NCBI GenBank assembly: GCA_004369045.1
Contig: ML213505.1
Location: 534,591-598,590, forward strand
DNA length: 64,000 bases
Reading direction: 5' to 3'
Source of the DNA: Heliocybe sulcata
Taxonomy: Eukaryota; Basidiomycota; Agaricomycetes; Gloeophyllales; Gloeophyllaceae
Position numbers and translations under genes: made by a program. The first letter of the stretch is position 1, and each line of letters begins with the position of its first letter. Below are positions 36,424 to 48,600 of this stretch, piece by piece. The notes under the pieces are model-generated. The model saw only the letters and a program-made list of their open reading frames with translations, was not told the DNA's origin and made no database searches.

Positions 36424-39125
36424 ATCGATTGGAGAAGTAGGAGAGTTAGCTGGTAGGTTGGATGCGATGAATAGGACTGGATGTTATCCTGACGGTCTGT
36501 GGTGAGTGCTGTCGCCTTTTATACTGTCTCTCTCCTGTTTACCCGTGTTTGTATTTCTGTGCTGGTCTTGTAGCCTGTAATATCTCAAAAACACGTACTC
36601 CCGAGGCCGTTACTCCGTTGAGTGCTTCACTGCTAACTATGGATGGACCTTGGCTATACCTATCTCGTCAGATTGCCTGATGAACTCCGCATACCGGCCA
36701 GTGCACCCCCTTTCTCTCCAATAAAGCCCGAGACATCAATGTTGATGTATTCGGGCGATCATGTCGAACATGCGACATTTGTGCCGAATGCTGGTTATTC
36801 TCGGGATGGGGCGCTCGATCTCTGAGAAGTCCCGACCCCGTGATAGCAGCCGTCTTCTGGAGCCTATCGATCCTATGACGCGCAAGTATGGCCTTTTCCA
36901 CGCACCTTGCTTTTGGATCGAGACTAACATCTGAACGTTCAGTATCGCAGCAGGACCTCGGCGTCGTCAAGGGCTTCTAGTTATCTTATCGTTGCCGAGG
37001 GACGATCATGCGTGATGCGCATCTTCTCGGGATGCGATTATCAGCAATCGTAAGTGCAGGGGCCCATGCGTCTATCTCGGGTTGTAGAGACTCCGTCTTG
37101 ACCTGATGTCGCACGTCCCACAACGACATCTTTGTTCTGATGCCGTGTTAATACTCACTGTGCCGTGTTCCTAATTGCTCTATTATTGAGTACTGACACG
37201 GTTACTCCATAGCCGATGCGACATGTCTTCATGTCAGTCGTGGATATCATTTCGACTGAAGTCCTAATAATATGGGTATCGTGAGCCTGGCCGCAGCTGC
37301 AGTGCAAGAAACAGCATATATTCCCAGATCTGCCCCAGCTGTCGTGCGTCCGTTCACATCTAAAAAAACATGTCAGGGTACTGATCGCACTTCCCCCTCT
37401 GTTCCTCTGTAGGACTTGCGGAGGTTACTCGCATGACTCTGAGCGATTTGTGCCCGTACCAGCGAAAACACCGCGTCTATGCTAGTACGATACAAATGCG
37501 CCTAACTGTCGGGGCCTTTTGAGTCAACCCTGGATATCCGGACATGCCGCAACAATCCATTTCTCAATTAACTGGGTTTCGTTACAACGAACAAAGCACT
37601 TACGGGTACTGCTGTACCAATTCCTTGCTGCTCGCCGCTGTCTTCGTAGGACAGAGAATGGCGCCCAGCTATCGGATCCGGTCACTGGGCCTACGAAATG
37701 ATTTTGACTATGGGAGCTGACCGGCGATCCCGCTTCATATCAGCTCTTAGTCTGGGTGCCTTATGCCTTGGGACCTCCCTTTCCGATATCTAAGTAAGTC
37801 AGTTCACGCAGTACCTGATCTCCACGGTTCCAGGCGCTCGCTCAGAGAAACGTTCCGCCTGACGTTAGCAGATATGTTCCGAGGCATTTGTGCTCGAGTG
37901 GGGTTGAAGCACGGAAGAACTGCCTATCTTGCCTTTGGGCTAGGTCCCGCAGCGGGGCTGATAACCAGCGGTCTCCATGGGCGGGATTCTATCAGTACTA
38001 TCATCCACCTCTCCGCTTGCATCGTCCGCCGGGACCTAGATGGTGGCGGACATCACGACACGCGTGGGTCTTTGTGGGCAACAGCTCGGGGCCTTTAAAG
38101 GACGTCGTGTCAGGTGATAACGGGTTGTCATTTCCTGGTGCCGTACCTACCAGTGCTTGAGCGCTGAGCTCGGGTCGTCTCTTCTGCCAGTTGCGGCCGC
38201 GTGTATTCTACAACAAGAGTCTCGGTGCGAGGAGTGAAGGGCGGTACGTTCAGGCTTCAAGGAGTAATTTCTTCCCTCTAATGAAACTGATGATTCCCAG
38301 CATTTTCTCTCAGGGAATGTGTACGCATTGCTCCAGAGGGAGCAACCAGCAACTCAGGCAATGCGCTCTTGAAGGGTTGGTACCCTTTATCTGTGCCACG
38401 AGATGGGTGTGTGCGCGTCTGAACTCCTGTCGATCTACTCGAAATTCGTGGAGTGGATATGCTCGATCGTGTTAAGGATGGCGATGGTATGTTCTTCGTC
38501 TTACGGTACGTGGATCCGTTCCGTGATGAAGAGCTGCAAGTTTGTGTCTCATGTTGATATCTCTGAGCTGGCCTACATTCCGCCTTTCTATTCCATTGGA
38601 ATACATGCAGCTACCGGCCTTTAGTGTCACGCATAGTACGAGCTGCCGTTGTATCCCGAGACTTCCCTTTCGGCACATCTCCAGGATCGCTGAGAGCCAG
38701 GTCCAGCGTCAACAGTATGGCTAGGCTTATCAATGCCTTGCAATTGTCACGTCCAGAGGACGTCGTCTTATGATTCAATATAACAAGGACCCTATGTATC
38801 AGGTACTTTGAGAAGACCAGCCTCCCTGTCTACCATCACCGTCTGTCGTCAAACTCTTGCGAATTGAAGAGTCTCCGCTCATTTCATTGCGTAGTCATGG
38901 ATAACTGTTTTCCGTGAATGATGTGCGCGGAATACAGTACTGTTCCATGCATGTTCGGGACGACTTGCGTGTCTGCCAATCGTGGAAGGCCGGCAAAGGC
39001 CGATGCCCCTCGTGTATGCAATGAGGCCGCGTAGAGCTGAGTAACTTGCATCGAGGTTGAGGGCATCCTTCATCGCATCCTCTCCATTCTCCTTGCTTTA
39101 CGATCTGTACGCTGTTACTCTAGTA
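36424..39125. other. Gene-poor interval of 2.7 kb
   Basis: The first few hundred bases hold the metallothionein promoter. From about 36600 to 39050 short open frames occur on both strands, the longest about 110 codons (37763-38098). None shows a motif I trust, and no multi-exon model could be built. There is no evident long repeat, terminal inverted repeat, reverse transcriptase or transposase. It may contain a non-coding transcript, an unrecognised gene, or decayed coding sequence. Confidence 0.45.
36515..36523 (-). promoter_or_regulatory. TATA box of the metallothionein gene
   Basis: On the minus strand the sequence reads TATAAAAGG, about 95 bp before the metallothionein ATG. That is a consensus TATA box at a plausible distance for a highly inducible gene. 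A TGCACCC at 36702-36708 matches the animal metal-response core TGCRCNC, but a single match is expected by chance. Confidence 0.6.
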
Positions 39126-42100
39126 ATGGACCTTTCCGATACCGCTCCTCATCTGTTTTCCAGAGGGTCGACCCCGCCTGGTTCCCAAAGTCACCCACTT
39201 TCTTACGGTCCTCATCAACCGCCATCCATGCTATCGCAACAGCCGCACGTGTCGCCTTCTCTATCTCATCGTGAATCGGCCGCATCTTCCTCGCCAAACC
39301 CTCTGGATTCTCTGTTCCAGAATTTGAACGCGCCTGCCGCCGGGAGCGGGATTTCTTACGGGCCTCCTGTGCACGGCAATCACTCTGCGCCTGGGACTCC
39401 CTCGTCCTCGATTACAGCATCTTCAGCACCGGGTGCTGCTGCGACTGATCGGCAGAGCGCACTGTTGTCTCTTCTGGGATCCGTAGGGCCTTCCGCTCCG
39501 GCCGCTCCTGAGACGAACGCCCGCGAGATTCCACCCCAGCGAATACCTACTCCTCCCGGGTCCGCTCAGAGAGCCGGATATCCCACTTCTAACGAGGCTC
39601 GCGGCAACTTTCTCCTGGAGCAACTGATGTCGGGGTAAGTCGCTCTCTTATTTTGCTGCCAGCTCGAAAGCGAGATGTGCGGATAAAAATTCGAGTGGCG
39701 TCGTGAAGTATTCTGGGCAAGGCTTCACAGGTCTTCACTTCCATGGAAGGACGGTCCTAGTGAGCTTGAGAGCCTATTCGTCGCTTTCATGTTTGGAGCG
39801 TGATGGAAATTCCTGAAATTTCTAATGTCCTTGTATAGAAATGCATCGCGTTCCGACTACAGTGATGCACACCACAATATTCCGCCCAATGGCCCATCTC
39901 CCTCCTATATAACCTCCCCGCTTGATGCGCCCTCACAGCATGAAAGTGATATCTATGAAATGCTTGATTCCTCGTTTAGTCCACACCCACATGAGGTTTC
40001 GCGAGAGCCTGCTGCGCCCCCGCCGCAACCCTCTACCCAGCAGCCTCCACCTCAGCCTCCTTCCCCTGCTCACAAGTCTATATTCGATTTCGTCTCTCCG
40101 TTCGACGCTCTTGCGTCTCCCTCTTCTTCACAGGTGAAGAAGAAGCCATCCCCACCCGAACCGCCGAGCGAAGAGTCGTGGACTTCTGTGTCTGTTGCTG
40201 CGGATCCCAAGCGGAAGTCCGTCGAGAATCTGATGGATCAACTAACAAAAGGACAAGCTCCTATGCAGCCTCTCCAGCGGGCGCAGGCACCCCAGAGCAC
40301 CTTTGATCCCTACAATCCCAGCGAGGATTCCTCAGGAGCAGAACAACCTGTGTCGCGAGGACCTCTACCACCATTGCCTATCCAACAAGCGGAGCAAGTA
40401 CCCCAGCGTTCATCTCCGCCGAAGGTCCTTCCTCAGCATCGTCAGCAGCCTCGCTCAGTGGAGTCTCCCCTTGGTTCACAGAACGGTCATACAGGTGGCT
40501 TGTCTGGAAGAAGGGACAAGGAGAGCTCCCCTGTCCCTCGTGCGAAAGACGGCAAAGGTAAAGCTGCTGGTCAGCGAAACAAGTCCCGCGCGAGTCCTGC
40601 GTACGTGGATATTTTGTCACCATGTGTAATCCCGCTCACATCGGTCACTCCATCATCCAGTCCGCACGCGCAGAATATCTTTTTCGATGTGTCACAACCA
40701 TTGGATGAGATCCAAGCGCCACAGGACAGCGTCAAATCAACAGCCATTGCGTTGGTGAAGGTCGACTCCACATTCCTGCCCGGTACGACTATCGGTGCCA
40801 CACACTGGGTCGCTTATGCTATGACTCGTGGTAAGTCGCTGGACACCTCTGAGGGACCTGGTTCTGACGCTTCGTTACAGGACGTATTCGTGTGATCTCT
40901 AGGTCTAGCGGTGATCGCACGCTTCTCCAGCTTCCTGGTATTTTCCCATCACAAACCGCCGTCACCGACATGGCAGTATACCGCAACAGGTTAGCCGGTG
41001 TCACCTCGGACGGAGGCTTTGTCGTTTGGGACTTGCCGGAAGTCATCCACGATGACGTGCCGTACGTACTATGAAAACCTCTCCGTTCAGCTCTGGTTTC
41101 ACGTTGATTTTTAGTGGACAATTGTTACTCTGCGTCTACCCGACCGGCGATGCGGAAGCACTTCACAGCGTCAGATGGCATCCTAAGGATCCCGATACAT
41201 TGGCGGTCGCTTCAGAGAGCAGGATTTATCTTCTGAACGTCGCCAATATCGCTCACGCATACGGCGGCGAACCTATTTCCCAAGCCGAGCTCCAGCGCGA
41301 AAGCTCTGTCTTCAACATGGCTACCGTAGGTTGAACGTGATAGTTCTCACTGCAGTACGCTGACCAGTTTATAGCCTCTCATCTCTTTCGATTTCGACGT
41401 TCCGAACCATGCCATCACTACTATTTCCGAGGACTCTACTTTGACTTTCTGGAGCATCCGCGATCGCCTGCCTTTCTGGTCTTCCAAGGTTCGCGGAGAG
41501 GATGTCCCGTCTTCCATTTCGATGGTGGACAACGGCGTTGTCCTCGGCCGCAAGAACGGTACTATCTTCCAGCTCCTTCCAGTCATGAGCAAGAATGTCC
41601 TCGCTACCATGAAATTTGTCAATGGGGATAACCAAGACCCTGATATGTTCGGACATGCAAACTACGATTCCCGTATACAGACACTATGGATCGCCAACAA
41701 TAGACGAGACAGTATGATCGCCGTCAAGGTCAACATAGAGCTGCCCGAGACGCATGCCAATGGTGACGATGCGCGCGGATCATTTGAACGCGTCGTCGAG
41801 TTTGGTGGACCCAAACCTACGATCCACTTCGTCATTCTCACTGCTGATGCTGATCCTGAAGGAGAGGAGGCGCTCGCTGCTTGCGTCGCAGCGAAGGTAC
41901 CTCCTGGGGAGCTTGCTTTGGTTGCATTTTCGGTCCACTCTGGAGGCGTTGATCAAGTTCTCATTCGCAGGGAGTGGTACGACTCGGCCTTGGTCAGTGT
42001 TCCCGCCAAGTTTCCTGCATACTCTCCTGTTCCTGCGGCCCGTGTCGATCCTCGAGTTCAGGGCCAGCCTGTGCAGAACTTCGCAGCTCCTAGTCAGCCG

Positions 42101-43971
42101 CCGCCGCCGCAACATCTGGCTCCCCCTGCCTCAGTCCCTTCTGTTGGCGGTCCACCCCGAATGCGAACTCCGCCCTCTGAGGAAGTCGACAGTGAGCAGG
42201 CGCGTGAGGAGAGTCGCTTCCACGATCCCAAGGGCAAGGCAGCGAAGGGAAAGAGCGTCGGCTGGAAAGATAGCGACAGGGAGAAGGCTGCGAAACCCGA
42301 GCAAGCGGCGGGCGATCAAAGCGCCAAAATCACCAAGGAGATCAAGAAGATGGAGGAGAGCTTACATAGCCGGTTGGGGCGACTGATAGGCAATGAGTTG
42401 GATAAGCAACGTGCGTATGCCATCTTATGTTGCACTTACTTGCGCAGCTGATGCCCTGTACAGAGCAGCGCCTGGAGGAAGTCAGGGTCAGCGAACAGGC
42501 GGCGGACTTCAATCGGCAGGAGAAGCTGCTGAAACTTATCTCCACTGAATTGACCAAGAATACGACGCGTGTAGTGGAGATGGCCGTCAAGAATGAAGTT
42601 CTAAACTCCGTGCTTCCGTCACTAGAGAATATAACGAAAAATGAAGTCAAGTCCTTGGTGAACGGGCAGATAGCAAAGGGTGTCGCCGATGCTGTGAAAC
42701 AGGTGCGTTGCGTGACTAAGCTGGTTGGACGCAAATAGGATCTAATGTGATATCGGCAGAGCCTCCCTAACGAAATCGAAAGAATGCTCATGAGGCCTGA
42801 TGTCTCGACCCACTTCGCGAGGAACTTCTCGACGACAGTGACACCAATAATCGAGCGTCAGATCAAGGACACCGTCTCCAAGACGCTTATACCGGCGTAC
42901 TCGCAGCAGACTTCTTCCGTACATCAGGAGATTTCTCGCGAGATGCACGCCGAAATCTCCAGCCTCCGGAAAGACATCATGACGTGGCAGTCTGAGACGC
43001 TGCGATCGCATGAGGTACGTCCTTTTCGTGGCTGAGCCGGTCTAACCTCTTTGACCTAACCCCTTACTTGTGTAGTCCATGATCAGAGAGCTTGAGCAAA
43101 GCGTCCGCGTCCTGTCTGACCAGATCAAATATCTGAGCTTGAATGCTTCCTTGGCTCCTGCCCCGACGCATCATGCCCTTCAGAATCGCAGCTCTCCCGT
43201 GCCTAGCTCGTCACAGAGTAACCTTTCGCAATACAGTCAGCCCCATCTCCGACAGCCGAGCCTCCAGAGCCTGCCTCAGCCGTCGATCTACCCTCAAAGT
43301 CACGGGCCTTACCAGCCTCCTCCTCCATCGACTATGCAAGGGTCCTGGTACCCGCCTCCCATAGCGGCCCCTCAAGCTTCTCATCCTGTCGCACCTCCGC
43401 CGGCTGCACCACCTGTCGCGCTCGGACAGACGCCCCCGGTACAGAATGAGGAGTGGGACGATACGTATCTCGCAGTTCTAGGCACGCAGGATCCTCGCCA
43501 GCTCCGTGAGCTGATGGCTAGGTCCAACCCGGAGATTATCATGCCTCTGACAGGGCCCACTCCTTTGTCTCAGGCGGTCGTCCTGACCCTGGTCCATAGA
43601 GTGAGCGTATTTATAGCGTTTTCAGGGTCTCCTCTAATGACCATTAATAAAGCTCGCTGCCGCTGTGGGTGAAACGTCGCCGGTGGATGAGACCTTCAAG
43701 TCCTCTCTATGGTGGTTGCAACGGGCCGCCTCTGTTCTGAACACCAATGTAGGTCATCCTTTGTTGCCCTTATCTACTTTTGCTGATTTCTGCCGTTCAT
43801 CAGGACCCTCTAATCTCACCATACATCGCCCGAGTGCTGCCTAATGTCCAGTCGATGCTTAATACTACCAAACAGCGCATCTCTATTCTTCCTGGTGGAT
43901 CGCCTCAGCTACAAGATTCCGCCCGGATAATCTCCGATGTTCAGGACGTTCTTAGCCGCAAACCGATGTAA
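39126..43971 (+). CDS. EDC4/Ge-1-like mRNA decapping scaffold protein
   Basis: Probable P-body scaffold that links Dcp2 and its activators in 5'-3' mRNA decay. The N-terminal third is a long Pro/Ser/Gln-rich disordered region starting MDLSDTAPHLFSRGSTPPGS, with AHKSIFDFVSPFDALASP. A WD40-like domain follows at about 40680-41800: VKSTAIALVKVDSTFLPGTT, RNRLAGVTSDGGFVVWDLPE, LHSVRWHPKDPDTLAVASES and ITTISEDSTLTFWSIRDRLP. Next come a low-complexity linker and a long coiled coil (MEESLHSRLGRLIGNELDKQ, NEVKSLVNGQIAKGVADAVK, FARNFSTTVTPIIERQIKDT, HQEISREMHAEISSLRKDIM). The C-terminal helical domain contains YLAVLGTQDPRQLRELMARS and LSQAVVLTLVHRLAAAVGET, typical of EDC4 C-termini. An in-frame upstream ATG at 39057 could add 23 residues. 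End at TAA 43969-43971. Confidence 0.85.
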
Positions 43972-44463
43972 TTCTTCCCTCTTCAAATCGCTCTGGTGCT
44001 CTTGCAAATTCCCTGGTCGCCTTGTTGATCGAGGCGGGGTCCTATCGCTGTATCTTGCTTTCCAGTCTCGCTTTTCGCTGTGCCCACGAATACGAATCTT
44101 ACGATATCGATGAACCTTCACGTTGCATACGTCTTTGTCTTCACGATGTTGTGTTGCTGATAGATTCTGCTCGAGCACGTCTGTAGCATACTATTCAGAA
44201 TATATGCATTGCATCCGATGGATTGATCGTGTCAGACGGCTGAGTAAACGGCTGGTGTGGCGTGTCTGGATGCCTTGAGGCCAAGCTGTGCGCAACCCAG
44301 ACCGGGAAGCCCGTGACAGCATTTCGTCCATCCCGTTCGTTCACACTTAGCAGCAGGCTGCGGAACGGCATACGACTCTCTCCTGTATTCCCTAATCCTC
44401 TCGGCCCTTCAACGCACCAATTCCTCGGCAGCTGGATTCCAGTAATAACCCGAGCAACGCACA
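43972..44463. other. Spacer between EDC4-like and SFT2 genes
   Basis: 3' UTR of the EDC4-like gene and promoter of SFT2. Nothing else is recognised. Confidence 0.45.
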
Positions 44464-45317
44464 ATGTCATCGAAAGGCTGGTTCAACCTCGAGGCCGCGT
44501 CGGGCGTCATCCCGGACAACCAGTTCTTTGAGGGAGACTCTGCGTTCTCATTTCTGGGTCTGACAAGGAAGCAGCGGTTGTATGGGTTTGCGGGATGGTG
44601 AGCGTGACTTGACCTCCCTGCAGGAGCGTGATAGCTGAATGTGTGGCTGCTGGCGGAATGAAGTCTCGTAGTGGGTTTCGTGCTTAGTATTATCGGGTCG
44701 GCGTTGCTGTTCATTGGGATGCTGGGGAGCTTTGCGCGTGAGTGTCTATGCGAATGATAGACGATCGGTTCCCTGGAGCTGATTCATGCCTGCAGTACTC
44801 TACGTCCTGGGCACGATCATATCGCTCGTCGGCACTGGGTTCCTTATTGGCGTGCGTCCTTTTCTTACCTCTATATGGAGTTCAGCGCGTAATAAGCTTT
44901 ATGTTCTTGGTCGATGAATAGTTCTTCAAGCAACTGAGACTCGTGAGTGGCGACTCACCCCGTATCTCAGGGAGGTTGCGATAAAGCCCCTTGTGTAGAT
45001 GTTCAAACCCGTCCGGATACTCGCAACGATCATCTTTCTAGGTTCAATCGTCCTGGTCTTCATAGGTGCTTTCGTTTTGAAGAGCGATGTACGCCCTTTC
45101 TCTTCTGTCCCTCCGCCCCGTCGTAGAATGCTCATCTCCCGTCTCTCATACAGCTGTTATGCATCCGTACGTCACATTATAGTCCCGAGACCCTCGCCTC
45201 TAAACTTTGCTTTACCTAGTCTTTGTGATCATCGAGTACCTCGCCTACACATGGTACACGCTCTCGTACATCCCGTACGCCCGGTCAGCTGTCCTCAAGG
45301 TTGTCGGCATGGCATGA
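44464..45317 (+). CDS. SFT2: SFT2-family Golgi vesicle transport membrane protein
   Basis: Tetra-spanning Golgi protein that helps fusion of endosome-derived vesicles. Exon 1 reads MSSKGWFNLEAASGVIPDNQ and FEGDSAFSFLGLTRKQRLYG, typical of the SFT2 N-terminus. Later small exons supply membrane segments: VLSIIGSALLFIGMLGSFA, LYVLGTIISLVGTGFLIG, FFKQLRLMFKPVRILATIIF with LGSIVLVFIGAFVLKS, and a last one containing VIIEYLAYTWYTLSYIPYAR. The frame ends AVLKVVGMA at TGA 45315-45317. The FKQLRLMFKPVRILAT loop and TWYTLSYIPYAR end are family hallmarks. Exon borders near 44670, 44740, 44850 and 45150 are approximate. Confidence 0.9.
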
Positions 45318-45767
45318 TCGTCCTTTCCGTACTCGAGGACTCTGTATGCAATATGATGCGACTCCGTCGGAACGGTAGCAATGGCACTCTGGATCTCCTG
45401 ACATCACGCGTCTCTATTGTGCTATGTACGATACTGGATTGTCTCTTTCTTGGTTGTTACGGTAGCATCTACGTTGTCGAGACTTACTTTATGGAGTAAT
45501 GCAATGTCGAATTAATGCGCGCATCTTGTGAGAACCTAGAAGAGGGCCAGCACGTTCCTGCGGAGAGCACTTTACTTGACCACGGCCATCGTGCAACACC
45601 TACGCGTATATAGAGATACATAGCATATTGATACAAGGTTCGCTTTGACTGTTTCTTTCACGTTTCTGGCTCACAACCGACTCGCCGGACTAAAGCAGGA
45701 TATCAGCTTTAGCAGCTATGAAAGGACGATGCGGCGAAGAATTCTCTACAAGACATACCTCGACCAC
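45318..45767. other. Convergent spacer, SFT2 / glyoxalase II
   Basis: AT-rich facing 3' ends with short unsupported frames. Nothing else is recognised. Confidence 0.45.
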
Positions 45768-46851
45768 TCACCCCCTGAAGCTGTTCTTCAAGTTGCGGAG
45801 AGTATCCATGATCGACGCTTCAGAAGCACCTTCCGACGCTTTTGTTGCGGACCTATGTGGGGCACGTTGCGTCAATGAGATATTCTGGAGATCCATACCT
45901 CTAGACTTACAAGACCGGCTTCGTCGTGAGCCTCATAAACGGGTTCCACTCCTTCTCGTCGCCAATAGTGGTCAATCCGGTCGTAATCTTGTTCTTGTTG
46001 ATTATCTCTTCGAGCCGTCCGAATGCCGCATTGCCCGAGTCGACGCTCTTAGCAAATGCAAGGTTGCTCTTGGTGTACTCGTGCCCGTTGAGCATGACAG
46101 TCTTATCAGGGAGTGTTCCCAGGTATGTTAAGGCGCGGTGCATCTCGTCGCCGGTGCCCTCGAAGAACCGGCCGCAGCCGGCGATGAAGAGGGTGTCGCC
46201 AGTGAAGACACCTCCTGGGTGCGAGGAGGAGTCAGTAACATAGAAGCAGATGGAGTCCTGGGTGTGGCAAGGTGTAGCGAGGCATCTGGAAGTTGGTGTA
46301 GGTTAACCTAAAGGACAGGGAATGATCGGTGGACCCACTTGACCGAGACAGAGTCAACCTTGAATTCATCCTTGTCTTTAACGAGGTTGGTCAGTGCTGG
46401 GATTTGCTTACTACCGCCGTAGATAGGCGCGCCAGGGTACGTGGAAGCCTGCACGGGCGCTCTGCTTACAAACCCTCGAATGCAACATCATCAAGCGGCT
46501 ACATACGAATTTCTAGTGCACCACAGAACTGCCAGTTCAACAGAGTTCCCCAGCATGCGAGATGAAGATAACAATCACCTGGTTCCCTCCGCTATGATCA
46601 TCGTGATGGTGTGTTGTAATGGCGGCAACAATCTCTACACCGAGTTCCTGCGCCGCGGCCTGGACCTTGCCGACATCGTAAGGGTCGACTGCGGCGGCCT
46701 TGTTGGCGTCGGAGACGAGCAGGTAGGCGTAGTTGTCAGAGCGGACGGGGACGGGGACAATGCGCATCCTGTTCGAGGCGGACGAGGCGAAAGCGCGCCT
46801 GGCTGTGGCTGCGAACATGATGACGGATTCGGGCTGGGCGGCCCGCCACAA
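45768..46851 (-). CDS. Hydroxyacylglutathione hydrolase (glyoxalase II)
   Basis: Metallo-beta-lactamase-fold enzyme that hydrolyses S-lactoylglutathione in methylglyoxal detoxification. The metal motif is AAITTHHHDDHSGGN. Then come TPCHTQDSICFYVTD, GGVFTGDTLFIAGCGRFFEG, MHRALTYLGTLPDKTVMLNG joined to HEYTKSNLAFAKSVDSGN, and DEKEWNPFMRLTTKPVL. A last small exon adds SATKASEGASEASIMDTLRN and LKNSFRG (TGA at 45770-45768). Three in-frame ATGs exist: 46851, 46818 (MFAATARRAFASSASNR, Arg-rich and acid-free, like a mitochondrial presequence) and 46767 (MRIVPVPVRSDNYAYLL, the mature start). Dual mitochondrial and cytosolic products, as known for this family, are therefore possible. I give the most upstream start. 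Confidence 0.92.
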
Positions 46852-47379
46852 GTGATCGTGCTTCGCAGTAATGGGTTTCTATATTTGGAGTGTGTGGCTG
46901 GAGGCGGTACACAGTGACTTTGCAGATCAAACATCAGTCAATCACTTGGGAATATTCGTCTACGTGATGCTATCTATCATCCCACTCTGTCACGCTCTCC
47001 CTTCCTCACCGCCTTGCACGCCTTTGCCGCAGGTGCCTGCCACACTCCCTTCGTCCTGTACATGTTCATTTAGACGTCTTGTGCTGGACACGACGACTTT
47101 CGTGTTGGACCTTTGAGCAATGGAACACTTTCCAGTCTCTAGCTGGTTGAACTGTCTCAAAGGTATTCCCTTTGTCTTCTGCCGTGATGGCGGACAAGTG
47201 AGTGCATAGCTTTCCTAGTAGTTTCACATTCTGACGCCTCATTCTGTCATTAAGAATAAGCGACAGGACGTGAACGCTGATAGTAGCCATCGTCACGGTG
47301 AGTCTGGTCTTTACACAGGACGTTCAGCACCCCGTCCCATGTTTTCTGAGACCTCTTCGCAGGACAGCACGGGAGCACA
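46852..47379. other. Divergent spacer, glyoxalase II / membrane protein
   Basis: About 530 bp holding both promoters and perhaps a 5' non-coding exon of the plus-strand gene. No clear element is seen. Confidence 0.4.
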
Positions 47380-48103
47380 ATGAACGCATCCAGTTCCGTT
47401 ATGCCTGGTAGCGCAAGCTCTTCCGCTTGTTCAGCGTCTGGAAGTCCAGGTACCCTCTGCTACTCAAACACGGGTGTTGCAGCCCCCAGTTCACCAGCAT
47501 ATACGGGGGCGCCCCCTAATTCCCAGACCACTGGTTCAGTCTATATTCCTGGTTTTTCCGCCTCCCCAAGTGACCCGGCCTCTCCTGGTGAGATTCTGAC
47601 TTCCTCCCCGATGCCTGGCAGTACTGATATTTTTCTACCGCGTATTAGAAGGCTCTGGGAGTTCAAGCTCGGCTCCCTATGGGGCGTCAACCATGTATAC
47701 CCCCTCGGCTCTCGCTACTACGGCTCCAGAAAGCACGCCCATCTCCCCATCCGCGTCACAACCCTCCGCATCCTCCAACTCTTCCTCTGTTAGGCAATCA
47801 GGATCCCTCGCCTCGCACAACGAGCGTGCAGGCACCATAGCAGGCTGCGTCCTCGGCGCCCTCGCCTTCCTCCTTGTCCTAGCCGGTCTCCTCTTCCTCC
47901 TCCGTCGGCGCGCCCGCCGAAAACATGTGGCTCCCTCCGCCGAGTTCATGTCCTACGCCTACTCCCGCGCAGACATCGGTGCGCCCGAGCGGACGTACCT
48001 GGGTGAGCGCCGCGACGCAGAGGCGCCGCCTCCGCCCTTTGTGGCAGGAAACTTCCATGAAAGGATTGTGGAGAAGGCCCCGATGAGGCATGGCTCTATG
48101 TAA
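47380..48103 (+). CDS. Single-pass membrane protein with Ser/Thr/Pro-rich ectodomain
   Basis: No specific family is recognised. Two exons joined across an intron at about 47586-47648 give about 220 residues. A Ser/Pro/Ala/Thr-rich low-complexity part (MNASSSVMPGSASSSACSAS onward) is followed by HNERAGTIAGCVLGALAFLL and VLAGLLFLLRRRARRKHVAP, a single membrane helix with a basic stop-transfer cluster. A short tail then carries SYAYSRADIGAPERTYLGER. The layout, a glycosylatable stalk, one helix and a short cytoplasmic tail, is common in fungal surface proteins and wall sensors. No N-terminal signal peptide is seen, so an upstream exon may be missing or the protein inserts through its helix. Confidence 0.65.
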
Positions 48104-48600
48104 GATATCCTGTAGCGCAGCCCAGGTTAGTACGACTAGGGGCGGAGAGGGAGGGTTTATGGCCCGATTCTGCGGGGAGCTTGGGCGCCCTGTCTCTCAA
48201 TCCCGTCTGCGTGCCAATCCTAGCCGATTCTTTGATATCATGCCTTATACTTTATTTTGTTCTCTAGGCGAACATGAGGCACGAAGTCTCTGTCTATGCC
48301 ACGTACCTACGTTCTCCGTCGTGATGATACGGTCCACGACGCTCCGCATTTTTTGCAGTGTATGTATAAGCCCACTGGATTACATTCCATGAACATTAGG
48401 TGCCGGAGCACAGCTCGGCCGCGATGCACTTCATGTATAGATGTATGTACAATATTTTAATATATGCGTGTACTACCGAATATAATACTCAGCAGGCCAT
48501 ACATCTATATTTACATGACACAATATCAGGTGCAACTGCAGAGACGAAGCTGTATGCTCTCTCACGATATCGACCACGATGATCCGTCGGCTCAAATACC
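48104..48600. other. Convergent spacer, membrane protein / SRP receptor alpha
   Basis: AT-rich with TATATT and ATACAT runs near 48430-48520, consistent with facing 3' UTRs. No other feature is recognised. Confidence 0.45.

Noticed and set aside
36702-36708. Metal-response element TGCACCC upstream of the metallothionein
   Set aside because: One match to a degenerate 7-mer is expected by chance and the animal MTF-1 consensus need not apply in fungi.
37860-38720. Possible decayed cytochrome P450 (a P-P-G-P-R-W-W stretch followed by G-N, and DPF-like fragments)
   Set aside because: Spacing between the Pro-rich motif and G-N is wrong for a P450, no heme-binding Cys motif or ExxR was found, and the fragments are in different frames.
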